Shown: positions 51,118-61,944, counted from the first letter of the stretch. The stretch: 64,000 bases of DNA from JADKFD01 sp050250665 (GCA_050250665.1 JBFWOF010000002.1:1-64000), one strand, 5' to 3'. Notes: generated by a model from the letters alone, not told the origin. Translations and numbers: made by a program.

Positions 51118-54100
51118 TCAATTCTCGAAGCCGTCGCGGAACAGGGGCTGGGGAATCAGGCGCACGACACCCAGCGACTGATTCGCGCCGGCGCCGACCA
51201 GGATGTCAGCAACGAAGCGGGTCTGGTATCCCGGCAATTCGAAGGCCAGCCGGTAGTTGCCGGGCGGCAGGTTCGACAGCGAGAACTGGCCGTCGGCGGC
51301 GCTCTGCCGGGCGGCCTCGGCGCCGGCATCCGGCATCACGAAAACACCGGACAGCGGCATGTCGGCGTCGCCGTAGCGAGTGTCCACGCGCACTTCCCCG
51401 CTGATCGTGCCGGAGCTGCCCGCCGGGACGAGGTCGATGTCATCGGTGTAAGCCACAGATTCATTGCCGGCTGCGTCCCTCAGGCTCATCGCGATTGTGG
51501 CCACGGCCGGTGGCGTCAGCGTGCTGACGTCCACAGGATAACTGGGCAGATAGGGAATCCAACCGGTGTCGCTGCCATCCGGCAGGGTGAGGTGCATCTC
51601 CATCCCGGCCGCGGACTCGTGATCCACGGCAACAGCGGCGCTGAGCAGTGTCGCGCTGCTGCGTGGATCGCCGCCGTTCAGCACCACGCTGCCGCGCGGC
51701 GCGGTGTTATCGGCACGGGCGACGGCGCAGACGAAATCGCTGGCGGCAGCCACGGCCAGGCTGGCGGTGCGCGCGATCAGCTGGTAGCAGTAGTTCTGCC
51801 CCGGCGTCAGCCCCGGATCGACGAAGCGTCCATTCGCGGTCGGCGCATCAATGACGGCGTGATCGACGAAGGGACCATCGGTTGAGCTGCCGCGCTTGAT
51901 CAGGATGCTGGCGTAGCCGGCATCGCTGTCGAAGCGCAGAGTGTGGCTGAAGGCTGGCAGCGGCGCGGCTTCCTCGTGATCGTTGAGCTGAGTCAGAATC
52001 TCGACCTCGCCGATGCGCCTGAGTGCGTCATCGCCACCATCCAGCGGATTGCGACCGCCGGCCAATTCCGAGCCGTCGGTTTCGCCACCATCGTCAGTGT
52101 CCACGTCGCAGGGATCACTGCCAGCGGCGAACTCCGCGGCATTGCTGGCGCCGTCGCCATCCCGGTCCAGTGTCGCATCGTTGACGGCCGAATCCAGACA
52201 GGCCTGACGCAACTCATAACGGTCGGGCAGACCGTCTGCATCGGCATCGGCGATCACGGACTCGCGCAGGATGGCAAAACTGCCGCCGGCTTTCAGTATC
52301 AGCGGGGCAGCCGCGCTGCCGAGATTCAGTTCGACGTCCACCCTCACGCTGCCGTCGACCGCTGCCTGATTCTGGTCATCGACGAAGCCCGAAAAGCTGC
52401 CGTCGATCGTGGCCCGATACACGGCACTGTAGACGCGGTCGCCGGCAAACTGGTCGCCGCCGGTGCCGTCGTCGCGCAGCAGTAACGTGAGCGGCGCGGC
52501 GCCAGCTCGAGTCACGGTAGCCATCGCCGTCGGCGGAGCCGCCGTGGCGACCAGATCGCTGAGCGCGGCCTGCACCAACACAGGCTCGCCGACGCGGAAA
52601 TCGTCCGCCGCCTCGTTATCGCCTCCGACGCGGGCAAAGCCCAGACGCAGCCCCCGCGCCGGATCCACCACCGCTGCTGAATAATCGAAGGCGATGGCAC
52701 CACCGGCGGAGGAAGGATCGACTTCCAGGCGCCATTGGCCGCTGGGAGCGTTGGCGATCTGGTAGAAGAAGGCGCCGCTGCTTTGCGAGATCTCGACGCC
52801 CGTAGCGGCCGTCACCAGCGTGTTGTCCGGGCGATAAAGGCGCACCGCCGAGAACAGACTGCCGGTAGCGCCGCTGAAGACCTTGACGTGCGGCCCGGCT
52901 GCGGGTTCCAGAGAGGAATCGAAATTGATCGGGACTATCTCCGGCGTCGCGGCACCGGTGCTGGTGCTCCCGAAAACCACGCGCTGGCGACGACCGATCT
53001 GCTGCACCAGTTCGTCCAGCACCGAGCCCAGCGCTACCCGGTCGGCCCCGCCCGCATCCACCGGCAGATAGTGGTAACTGCCGCCCGTAGCGCTGGCGAG
53101 GCGCGCCAGCAGCGGCTGGTCGGCCAGACCACCCAGGGCGACGATATGCACGCGCAAACCTGCGGCGCGCGCCTGGGCGATGAAATCGGCGGCGTCGAAG
53201 CCCGGCACATCACCGCCATCGGTGAGCACCAGCAGATGGCGTTCGCCACCGGCCCCCTGCGAACCGAAACTGGCGATGCTGCTGACCAATACGTCCTGGA
53301 GCTTGATGCCGGTGCTGCCACCTGGGGTGGTGGCCGCCAGATTGGCCAGCCATTCGCCACGTTGTGTCGTGCTCAGCGGCGCCAATGGGGTCACCACCGC
53401 GACATTGGTGGACGGAGAACTGTTGCGCCCGGCGAACCGCATCAATCCCAGTCGACTGGTGCTGGGCAATCCCTGGCCCACGCGCATCGCCGCGTAGCGG
53501 ACCGCATCCATACGCGTGCCGCCGGCCGGCAGCCCCATGCTGGAGCTGGTATCGATGGCGACCAGCAATTCGGGCTCATGCGGACCGACGCGCAACCCGC
53601 CTGGAATATCGATGCTGCGCCCTGCCGCGGTGATGCGGATGGGATAAAGGCCCGCAGGCAGACTAGGCACTTGCACACTGCAACGGATGCGGGCGGCGGC
53701 CTCGCGCACTTTCTGCACTGCGGGCAGCAGGACGGCACCGCCATTGGGATCGATGGTCAGGCCGAAATCCGGCAGGTCCATGGTATCCAGCGGCTTGCCA
53801 TCGGCCTGCTGCACATCGAGATTGAAGCTCGCCAGCGAAGCAGAGCCCGGGCTGCCGCTGACCAGCGGCGCTGCACTGCTGAAGCCGCTGACTACCGGCG
53901 GCATCGGCGCCGGCAGGCAGCTTACCGACAGGCTACCGGCGAAATCGGTGTGCCAACCGGAAACGATGGCGGTCAGCCGGTTGTAATGCGCAGCCGGCTG
54001 AATCAAGGTCTGCGTCCAGCTCTTGGACCGGTGCTTGTACAAGCGACGCGGCTTGCCTGGGCCGGTATTGCCTTCGATGGCAATCAGCGAGAACAGCCCG

Positions 54101-55278
54101 TCCGGGACAATGAACTGGGCATTGCCCTGCGCCTGCAGCAAGGCGGACGGCGTCACCGTGAACTTCAGGGTGCTGCCGGTTGGGCAGGTCTCGGTGACGA
54201 AATTGTAGTAGCGGGCGCCGAAACGCTTGACGTTGGTGCTGACCGTTGCCGGCGTGCCATTGGCATCAACCGCCAAGCTGGCACTGATCGCCGCCTCCTT
54301 GAAGGCCATCTTGTTGACGCCCACCGCCACCGGATCTTCATCGCGGTAGCTGTAGCGCAACTGTATCGACTCCGGCAGTTCGCTGAGATCGCGGGCCTTC
54401 AGGGTGTTGGCGATGGTGAAGTCGTGGAAGGCATTGGTGACGTTGTCGTTCGGGCTGGCCTGCTTGATCAGGTAGTCGGTGACGCCGCTGATCGAAGGGT
54501 CGGACATCTCGTCGCGAGCGCGCGCCCACCAGTCGACCAGGAAATCGGCACCCAGGGCGGGTTCGCTGCGGTCATGCCCGTACTGTTCCATGAGGTAGGT
54601 CCAGAACAATGCCGAGCGGTAGCTCGATTTCCAGATGGTGATGTTCGGGGCACCCAAGTAGCCGTTGGCCTCGCCCCGGAAGGTGGCGACACAGCTCGCC
54701 GCCGGATCAAGGTCCAGATCCGAGTAGATCTTGTCCTGCATCGCGCGGGCATGACCCTCGCAGGCGGTGGAGCCGTAGCCGCCGGAACAGCCTGTGCCAC
54801 CGCCATCGTTCACATAACCGAACTCGATGTGGTGGAACAGTTCGTGTCCGAGAATGCCGCGAATGCAGGATTCGCCACGAGTGGCGTAGACGCTGGTCGG
54901 CATCACGATCTGTTCGATCGGCGCAAAGCCATTGTCACAGTCGAAGGGCGTGCCATTGGCGCAATCCCAGAACACCACATCCTTGGTCGCTGGATTGAAG
55001 AAGGGCTCGCGAAAGCCAAGGTTCACATAGCCCTCGTGGTAACCGCGCGGCAGACCAGGGGCGACATTGCCATTACGGTCCAGCGCGTTGGCGGCATCGA
55101 ACATGCGCACAGTGGGCATGAAATGGGAGGTGCCCGAGAGACCGCGACGGAGCTGATAGCTCTGATTCGGGGTCACGGCGATCAGCTCCAGCGTGGGCTG
55201 GTTGGCGGGCAGGCCGGCGAACGCCTGGCTGGCCAGCAGGATCAGCGACAAGGCTGACCAGGGAGATTTCGAAGACAT
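51118..55278 (-). CDS. Large exported protein: HExxH metalloprotease-like domain plus von Willebrand A domain
   Basis: 1386 residues with a signal peptide (about 1-21). Residues about 60-330 hold HELFH (145-149) and an ACEGHA Glu (174), a possible zincin site and third ligand; the frame around it (GILGHELFHHIEFG) is like gluzincins. A von Willebrand A domain (about 565-760) has a complete MIDAS motif D576-x-S578-x-S580 and DGGDVPG later. Then beta domains, a calcium-binding stretch (about 1035-1100, DADADGLPD, DRDGDGASN, DTDDGGETD), a fibronectin-like stretch and a carboxypeptidase-regulatory-like fold (about 1295-1375, SLSNLPPGNYRLAF). It ends LFRDGFEN, a C-terminal D-G-F-E tail I know from other Xanthomonadales exported proteins. 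The target is unknown. It lies between the sigma factor and kinase genes (66 and 162 bp away). Confidence 0.8.
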   Translation of the reverse strand: MSSKSPWSALSLILLASQAFAGLPANQPTLELIAVTPNQSYQLRRGLSGTSHFMPTVRMFDAANALDRNGNVAPGLPRGYHEGYVNLGFREPFFNPATKDVVFWDCANGTPFDCDNGFAPIEQIVMPTSVYATRGESCIRGILGHELFHHIEFGYVNDGGGTGCSGGYGSTACEGHARAMQDKIYSDLDLDPAASCVATFRGEANGYLGAPNITIWKSSYRSALFWTYLMEQYGHDRSEPALGADFLVDWWARARDEMSDPSISGVTDYLIKQASPNDNVTNAFHDFTIANTLKARDLSELPESIQLRYSYRDEDPVAVGVNKMAFKEAAISASLAVDANGTPATVSTNVKRFGARYYNFVTETCPTGSTLKFTVTPSALLQAQGNAQFIVPDGLFSLIAIEGNTGPGKPRRLYKHRSKSWTQTLIQPAAHYNRLTAIVSGWHTDFAGSLSVSCLPAPMPPVVSGFSSAAPLVSGSPGSASLASFNLDVQQADGKPLDTMDLPDFGLTIDPNGGAVLLPAVQKVREAAARIRCSVQVPSLPAGLYPIRITAAGRSIDIPGGLRVGPHEPELLVAIDTSSSMGLPAGGTRMDAVRYAAMRVGQGLPSTSRLGLMRFAGRNSSPSTNVAVVTPLAPLSTTQRGEWLANLAATTPGGSTGIKLQDVLVSSIASFGSQGAGGERHLLVLTDGGDVPGFDAADFIAQARAAGLRVHIVALGGLADQPLLARLASATGGSYHYLPVDAGGADRVALGSVLDELVQQIGRRQRVVFGSTSTGAATPEIVPINFDSSLEPAAGPHVKVFSGATGSLFSAVRLYRPDNTLVTAATGVEISQSSGAFFYQIANAPSGQWRLEVDPSSAGGAIAFDYSAAVVDPARGLRLGFARVGGDNEAADDFRVGEPVLVQAALSDLVATAAPPTAMATVTRAGAAPLTLLLRDDGTGGDQFAGDRVYSAVYRATIDGSFSGFVDDQNQAAVDGSVRVDVELNLGSAAAPLILKAGGSFAILRESVIADADADGLPDRYELRQACLDSAVNDATLDRDGDGASNAAEFAAGSDPCDVDTDDGGETDGSELAGGRNPLDGGDDALRRIGEVEILTQLNDHEEAAPLPAFSHTLRFDSDAGYASILIKRGSSTDGPFVDHAVIDAPTANGRFVDPGLTPGQNYCYQLIARTASLAVAAASDFVCAVARADNTAPRGSVVLNGGDPRSSATLLSAAVAVDHESAAGMEMHLTLPDGSDTGWIPYLPSYPVDVSTLTPPAVATIAMSLRDAAGNESVAYTDDIDLVPAGSSGTISGEVRVDTRYGDADMPLSGVFVMPDAGAEAARQSAADGQFSLSNLPPGNYRLAFELPGYQTRFVADILVGAGANQSLGVVRLIPQPLFRDGFEN

Positions 55279-55344
55279 TGAGGGCTCCGGTTGAGTGGTC
55301 TCGCTCGCACATACGCAAGAGCGCGACGCCGGAGATCATCGAGA

Positions 55345-55914
55345 TCAGCCGCTGGTCAGTTCCTTGTGCAACCAGGCACGCGCCGTGCGCGTGTCGCGCA
55401 CGACCGTCGGCACCGAGACCTCGAGCAGTTCAGCCAGCGCCTCGACTTCCATGCCGGCGAAAAAGCGCAATTCGATGACTTCGGCCAGCCGCGGATCCAG
55501 TGCTGCCAGCTTTCGCAGGGCCTCATCCAGCGCCAGCAGGCCTTCGGCCTGATGGTCGACCGAGAGGTTGGCTGATTCCAAGTCGTCCAGCGCGAGGTGA
55601 GCAGCGCCACCCCCGCGACGCTGGGCAACGCGCATGCGCGCATAATCGATGCTGACCTGGCGCATGGCCTGGGCGGCCGTCGCGAAGAAGTGCTTGCGGC
55701 TGAGGTAGGGGCTCGCCGCCCCGGCAAAGAGTTTGAGGTAGGCCTCGTGGACCAGGGCCCGCGTGTTCAGGGTGGCGCCGCGCGCGTGCCTGGCCAATTC
55801 TGCGCGGGCGATCTTCAGCAGATCATCATAGACCCGCGACAGCAGCAGGTTGCGCGCATCCGCATCGGCACCAGCGGCCAGCATTTGTGCCGTCAGTGCT
55901 TCGGCTTCGGGCAT
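55345..55914 (-). CDS. ECF-type RNA polymerase sigma factor (kinase-linked class)
   Basis: 189 residues from the ATG at 55914; an in-frame TTG at 55932 adds six residues and is less likely. Region 2 is TRALVHEAYLKLF and HFFATAAQAMRQVSIDYARMR; region 4 is LAEVIELRFFAGMEVEALAELL with a helix-turn-helix SVPTVVRDTRTARAWLHKEL. There is no anti-sigma factor gene next to it. The LVHEAYL...FFA.AA..MR pattern is that of ECF groups (ECF43-like/Sig-70_X6) which are activated by Ser/Thr kinases, and a TPR-containing kinase is encoded two genes downstream. Thr51 in LNTRALVHEAY is a candidate phosphosite by position relative to the V. parahaemolyticus EcfP/PknT pair, from memory. The gene starts the minus-strand set. 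Confidence 0.9.
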   Translation of the reverse strand: MPEAEALTAQMLAAGADADARNLLLSRVYDDLLKIARAELARHARGATLNTRALVHEAYLKLFAGAASPYLSRKHFFATAAQAMRQVSIDYARMRVAQRRGGGAAHLALDDLESANLSVDHQAEGLLALDEALRKLAALDPRLAEVIELRFFAGMEVEALAELLEVSVPTVVRDTRTARAWLHKELTSG

Positions 55915-55981
55915 GGGAGCATCCTTGACCAAGTTGTGCGAAATGTAACCGAAAATCCTGATTCAAGGCTCGGGACCTGGA

Positions 55982-56013
55982 ACAAAAAAGCCCCGTGATC
56001 GCTCACGGGGCTT
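55982..56013 (-). terminator. Rho-independent terminator of hppA
   Basis: An 11-bp perfect stem AAGCCCCGTGA/TCACGGGGCTT with a 4-base loop, then TTTTTTGTT in the minus direction. It lies 35 bp past the hppA stop. Confidence 0.92.
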
Positions 56014-56047
56014 CGGGTCATCACCTGACGGGCGCGCGCCCGCCTGA

Positions 56048-58114
<2,067 letters not shown>

Positions 58115-58326
58115 GGATCTTCCCCAGTTGTGAGTATTGGTACATCTGCCCCGGTCCGGATCGGCCGGGAAAAAGGCGGGCGGAGTATACGGGCGGCCTG
58201 CCCGCTTGTAGAGCACGGTGTGCTTCCGAGGCTGGCCAGGCGTGGCTTCGGCAGCTCCTTTGGCCACTGCCGAGGCAAAGCCGGGCCGCGGCCGACAGAT
58301 TCCCGGGCGACCATTCCCTGGATCAG

Positions 58327-58392
58327 GTCACAATGTGACGCCACACGGCAAATTCCTGATACTCTTGTCACGCACTGTGACCTGTCAGTCAC
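58327..58392 (+). promoter_or_regulatory. Cluster of GTCAC/GTGAC half-sites upstream of the 58483 gene
   Basis: GTCAC-AAT-GTGAC (58327-58339), GTCAC-GCACT-GTGAC (58367-58381) and a further GTCAC (58388-58392) form overlapping inverted repeats. TGTGA and TCACA half-sites are present but at 8-base spacing instead of the 6 of CRP/Clp sites. Remainder of 58115-58482 (divergent region between hppA and 58483) holds no gene. Confidence 0.4.
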
Positions 58393-58482
58393 ATTGCCGG
58401 AGCGAGCTGCTTGATCATCGACCACGGTTTGATCAAGGCCGCCACCGAGAGCGGCTCAGCGCTAAGACCTGGAGTGCCCTCG

Positions 58483-59106
58483 ATGACTGACCCTACAGCC
58501 TATCTGCTGCTACTGGCGCGCGCCAGCGATCGCAGTTTTTCCGACTATGTCGCCGCGCTGCCTGCGCTGCACCAGCGGCATGGCGGTCATTTTGCCGCCG
58601 TCGCGCCGGCGCCCATGGTGGAGCAGTACGGGCACAATGGCTCGGCGCACGCAGTCATGCTCTCAGGCTGGCCTTCGCTACAGCAGTCGTTGGCCTTCTG
58701 GCAGTCGGCGGCGCACGGCGCGCTGCTGCGCCGTTTCAGCGCGGATGCGATGGTGGCCATCGCCGTCGAGGCGGAGCCCGGATTGCAGCGCAGCTCCGAG
58801 ACCGAGGCACTGGCCGTGTTTCTGGGACCCGGACCGACGCCTGCCCTGCTGGAGGCGGCAGGCGCACGGGCACTGGCCCTGGTGCGCGAGCGCCACGTCA
58901 CCGCGCTGCAGGGACACTGGAGCCACGGCGATGTCGCCATCTACGGCTGGGATTCGGAGCGTGATGCGCGCCGGCAACTGGTGGCTTTCAGCTCCGGCCA
59001 GCGTGGCCGCGCCATGTTGCTTCCGGGTCTGAATGCGGGCCGACCATCGGCCAGCCGACATCCGCAAGGCCATGAATTCGCACCGCTGCTGCTGCAGGCG
59101 AGCTGA
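58483..59106 (+). CDS. Duplicated DUF1330-like dimeric alpha-beta barrel protein
   Basis: 207 residues from the ATG at 58483. Two similar halves: about 5-100 (YLLLLARASDRSFSDYVAAL, then a GWPSLQQSLAFWQSAAHGALL helix) and about 105-200 (DVAIYGWDSERDARRQLVAF, then RGRAMLLPGL). Each half has the strand-helix pattern of ABM/DUF1330 proteins, single-domain ferredoxin-like units that pair into a barrel; here the pair would be in one chain. No catalytic residue is assigned, and Met-, Cys-poor. Hypothetical protein is the fallback call. It stands alone on the plus strand with unusual GTCAC sites upstream and is convergent with the following gene. Confidence 0.55.
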   Translation: MTDPTAYLLLLARASDRSFSDYVAALPALHQRHGGHFAAVAPAPMVEQYGHNGSAHAVMLSGWPSLQQSLAFWQSAAHGALLRRFSADAMVAIAVEAEPGLQRSSETEALAVFLGPGPTPALLEAAGARALALVRERHVTALQGHWSHGDVAIYGWDSERDARRQLVAFSSGQRGRAMLLPGLNAGRPSASRHPQGHEFAPLLLQAS

Positions 59107-59141
59107 GCGGGCGTTGCACCCGCGCCGCTGCGCCTCACCGA

Positions 59142-59570
59142 CTAGTCATTGCGCGTACGCTCGACCAGCAGGCGCATGCCGAGCACGCCGCCGATCATGA
59201 ACAGCGCCACCATCGCCACCAGCACCAGCGTGGCGTAGATGATGATGGCGGCGATGTCATCGGCACCGGCACTGCTGGCCCAGTACCAGGTCAGCAACAG
59301 GGCCGCGGTCAGCACTACACCCAGCACCAGCGCCAGTTTGCCCAGCGGCTTGCGCCAGTTGAAGGCGCCCAGAGCCGCCAGTGGCAGCGAAGTCAGCACC
59401 AGCCAGGCTTCGGTGCCACTCTGGCCACCGTCGGTCATGCGCCACAGGACGTAGATCGCCGCCAGGGCAATCAGCACGCTGACGCCGGTGGCACGCCACA
59501 TGGACGTGCGTCCGAGCACGGCCAGCAACAGGAACTGCAGCGCGACTGCGGCAAAAATCCAATGGGCCAT
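59142..59570 (-). CDS. Small four- to five-helix membrane protein, unknown
   Basis: 142 residues with hydrophobic segments at about 3-20, 28-44, 56-72, 76-95 and 105-130; the C-terminal end is charged (RLLVERTRND). I do not recognise the family. It starts 7 bp downstream of the pfp stop codon on the same strand, so it is very likely cotranscribed with the phosphofructokinase gene. A link between the two activities is not evident. Confidence 0.75.
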   Translation of the reverse strand: MAHWIFAAVALQFLLLAVLGRTSMWRATGVSVLIALAAIYVLWRMTDGGQSGTEAWLVLTSLPLAALGAFNWRKPLGKLALVLGVVLTAALLLTWYWASSAGADDIAAIIIYATLVLVAMVALFMIGGVLGMRLLVERTRND

Positions 59571-59577
59571 ACGGTCC

Positions 59578-60837
59578 TCAGAGCGGGTAATCAGGCAAAC
59601 GGCGCTTCACGGCGCGGTTCTTCAACTGCACATAATCGGGCAGGCCATTGACGTAGGTCGGATAAGCTTCGCCCTGGATCAGGCCTTCCAGATAGCTGCG
59701 CGCGGCCCGGGTGATGCCGAAGCCGTCTTCACGGATATAGGCCGGCGGCAGCTTGCGCTCGTGATTGGCGATTTCTGCCAGATGGGCCGTGACTATCTCG
59801 TATCGGTAAGGTCGGTTCGACAGGCGCCTGACGATCGGCATCACTGCGTTCTTGCCGGCCAGCGCCAGTTTGACCGCGGCCGCGCCTACCTTGAGGCTGA
59901 TGTCCAGATCGGTCTTGCTGGCGATATGGCGCGCCGAGCGCTGCAGATAGTCGGACACCGCCCAGTGGTACTTGTAGCCGAGCGCCGCCCGCACCTTCTC
60001 GGCGACGACCGGACCAGCGCCACCGAGCTGCACATGGCCGAAGGCATCCTTGCTGCCGGCCTCGGCCAGGAAACGCCCCTGGGCATCACGCACGCCCTCG
60101 GACACCACCACCGTGCAGTAGCCATGCTTCTCCACCGCCGACTTGACTGCTGCCAGGAAGCGAGGCTCGTCAAAAGCGACCTCGGGGAACAGGATCAGGT
60201 GCGGCGGCTCGCCCTCCTTCGAACCGGCCAGACCCGCCGCCGCCGCGATCCAGCCAGCGTGGCGCCCCATCACCTCCAGCACGAAGACCTTGGTCGAGGA
60301 CTCGGCCATGCTCAGCACGTCCAGACTGGCTTCGCGGGTGGACACCGCCACGTACTTGGCCACCGAGCCAAAACCCGGGCAGACATCGGTCAGCGCCAGG
60401 TCGTTGTCGATGGTCTTGGGCACGCCGACGCAGATCATCGGGTGCCCCAGGGCCTCGGCCACCTGCGACAGCTTGTGGGTGGTGTCGGCCGAGTCATTGC
60501 CGCCGTTGTAGAGGAAGTAGCCGATGTCGTGCGCCTTGCAGACTTCCACCACGCGCTCGTAGTGGGCCCGATCCTGCTCCAGCGACTTGAGCTTGAATCG
60601 GCAGGAGCCGAAAGCGCCGCCGGGCGTGTGCCTGAGCGCGCGGATGGCCTCAGGCTTTTCCAGCCGGGTGTCGATCAGATCCTCGCGCAGCACGCCGATG
60701 ATGCCGTTGCGGGCCGCATAGACGCGGCCGATCCGGGACGGATACTTGCGCGCCGTTTCAATGACGGCCGAAGCGCTGGCATTGATGGTGGCAGTCACGC
60801 CACCGGATTGGGCATACAGCAGATTGGCGAGAGGCAT
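59578..60837 (-). CDS. pfp: Pyrophosphate-dependent 6-phosphofructokinase
   Basis: PFP phosphorylates fructose-6-phosphate with PPi and works in both directions. 419 residues from the ATG at 60837, preceded by AGGAG. PPi-type markers: GGNDS (second Asp where ATP enzymes have Gly) and VPKTIDNDL (Lys where ATP enzymes have Gly/Ala). MGRHAGWIA and AQSGGVTATINAS are conserved. Xanthomonadales such as Xanthomonas campestris have only the PPi enzyme, and no ATP-type pfkA is in the window. hppA lies 1.5 kb away on the same strand, tying two PPi users together. Confidence 0.94.
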   Translation of the reverse strand: MPLANLLYAQSGGVTATINASASAVIETARKYPSRIGRVYAARNGIIGVLREDLIDTRLEKPEAIRALRHTPGGAFGSCRFKLKSLEQDRAHYERVVEVCKAHDIGYFLYNGGNDSADTTHKLSQVAEALGHPMICVGVPKTIDNDLALTDVCPGFGSVAKYVAVSTREASLDVLSMAESSTKVFVLEVMGRHAGWIAAAAGLAGSKEGEPPHLILFPEVAFDEPRFLAAVKSAVEKHGYCTVVVSEGVRDAQGRFLAEAGSKDAFGHVQLGGAGPVVAEKVRAALGYKYHWAVSDYLQRSARHIASKTDLDISLKVGAAAVKLALAGKNAVMPIVRRLSNRPYRYEIVTAHLAEIANHERKLPPAYIREDGFGITRAARSYLEGLIQGEAYPTYVNGLPDYVQLKNRAVKRRLPDYPL

Positions 60838-61031
60838 GGGCGGCTCCTGGGCAGATTTCGGGCGCATCAGCTCCGGTTTCCGGGGCAAAACGCCGGTAGG
60901 GCAACTATCGCTGCAGCGCAGTTTGACTTGTGCGGGTGGCGCACGCTAGGTTCGACCATTGTTTGTCTTTATTTCCTCTTCAAGCGCTGGCACGCTGTTG
61001 TCTACGGCGGCCGCCCTCTGAGACTACTAGC

Positions 61032-61592
61032 ATGCGCATCGTACTTCTGGGTGCTCCCGGTTCCGGCAAGGGGACGCAAGCGGCCCTGCTGAAAACGCGA
61101 TTGAACGTTCCCCACATCTCCACCGGCGAGATTCTGCGCGCCGCCGTGGCCGCGGGCACGCCACTGGGCCGTCAGGCCAAGGCGGTGATGGCCGCGGGGG
61201 CTCTGGTGTCCGATGAGATCGTGCTCGGCATGCTCGAAGAGCGCTTCAGCCAGCCCGACGTCCTTGGCGGCTTCATTCTCGACGGCTATCCGCGCAATCT
61301 GGCCCAGGCCAATGCGCTGGAAGCGCTGCTCGGCCGCCTGGGGCAGCCCATCGACCGCGCCGTACAACTGGATGTGGCCGAAAGCACGCTGCTGCAGCGA
61401 CTGGCCGGACGCGCCAAGGCCGAAGGCCGGGCCGACGACAATCCGGATTCGGTAGCCCACCGCCTGCACGTGTACACCGAACAGACGGCGCCGGTGATCG
61501 ATTTCTACGAGAAACACGGTGCGCTGGTGCGAGTGCCGGGCGAAGGCAGCACGGAAGAGATTCTGGAGCGCATCATCGCCGCGCTGGATTGA
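61032..61592 (+). CDS. adk: Adenylate kinase, short-LID type
   Basis: Adk interconverts 2 ADP and ATP + AMP. 186 residues; the P loop GAPGSGKGTQ (about 7-16), STGEILRAAV, and GFILDGYPRN (about 79-88) are intact. The LID domain is short: AGRAKAEGRADDNPD, no zinc cysteines, so this is the short isoform known from Xanthomonas. It is divergent from pfp with 194 bp between. Confidence 0.97.
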   Translation: MRIVLLGAPGSGKGTQAALLKTRLNVPHISTGEILRAAVAAGTPLGRQAKAVMAAGALVSDEIVLGMLEERFSQPDVLGGFILDGYPRNLAQANALEALLGRLGQPIDRAVQLDVAESTLLQRLAGRAKAEGRADDNPDSVAHRLHVYTEQTAPVIDFYEKHGALVRVPGEGSTEEILERIIAALD

Positions 61593-61596
61593 GAGC

Positions 61597-61857
61597 TCAG
61601 GCGCCGCGCACCCGGATTCTCAGCACGCCATCGTCACCGCTTGTGCATCCCAGGTACTGGCATGCTCCGCGGGCGCACAGGGCTTCGATGTCGAGCCCGG
61701 CCAGCGGGTCGGTGGCCCAGACCTCAAATTCTGCGCCAGCCGGTGAGTTGCGCATCGCCCGGCGCAAGTACACCAGAGGCTCCGGACACATCAGACCGCG
61801 GGCGTCGACGATCGAGGTGTGTGGTTTGCTTGTCTCCATCATTCGGATAATGCCCAT
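61597..61857 (-). CDS. TusA/SirA-like sulfur carrier protein
   Basis: 86 residues with the catalytic CPxP: DARGLMCPEPLVYLRRAM. The TusA-family alpha-beta fold carries sulfur as a persulfide on the CPxP Cys for tRNA thiolation, molybdopterin or sulfur oxidation. Starts at 61857, 61842 or 61839 are all in frame; the last gives METSKPHTSIVDARG. It is convergent with adk, 4 bp apart. No Tus partners are in the window. Confidence 0.88.
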   Translation of the reverse strand: MGIIRMMETSKPHTSIVDARGLMCPEPLVYLRRAMRNSPAGAEFEVWATDPLAGLDIEALCARGACQYLGCTSGDDGVLRIRVRGA

Positions 61858-61944
61858 GAAGCACCGGTGGCGTCAGCCTGCTGCCGGTCACGCTGGCCAT
61901 GGACACAGCGTAGCGCAGCGGCTTTCTTTCGGCGGGGCCACATC

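Noticed and set aside
52735..55257. 840-codon plus-strand open frame opposite the HExxH/vWA gene
   Set aside because: Antisense shadow in GC-rich DNA; its translation is Arg/Gly/Gln-rich without motifs, while the minus-strand frame has a signal peptide, HExxH and MIDAS.
58374..58392. CRP/Clp-type site TGTGA-N-TCACA before the 58483 gene
   Set aside because: Half-sites fit, but the spacing is 8 bases rather than 6; kept only as a general operator-like cluster.
59107..59141. Bidirectional terminator between the convergent 58483 and 59142 genes
   Set aside because: The GCGGG/CCCGC stem is short and there is no U tract in either direction.
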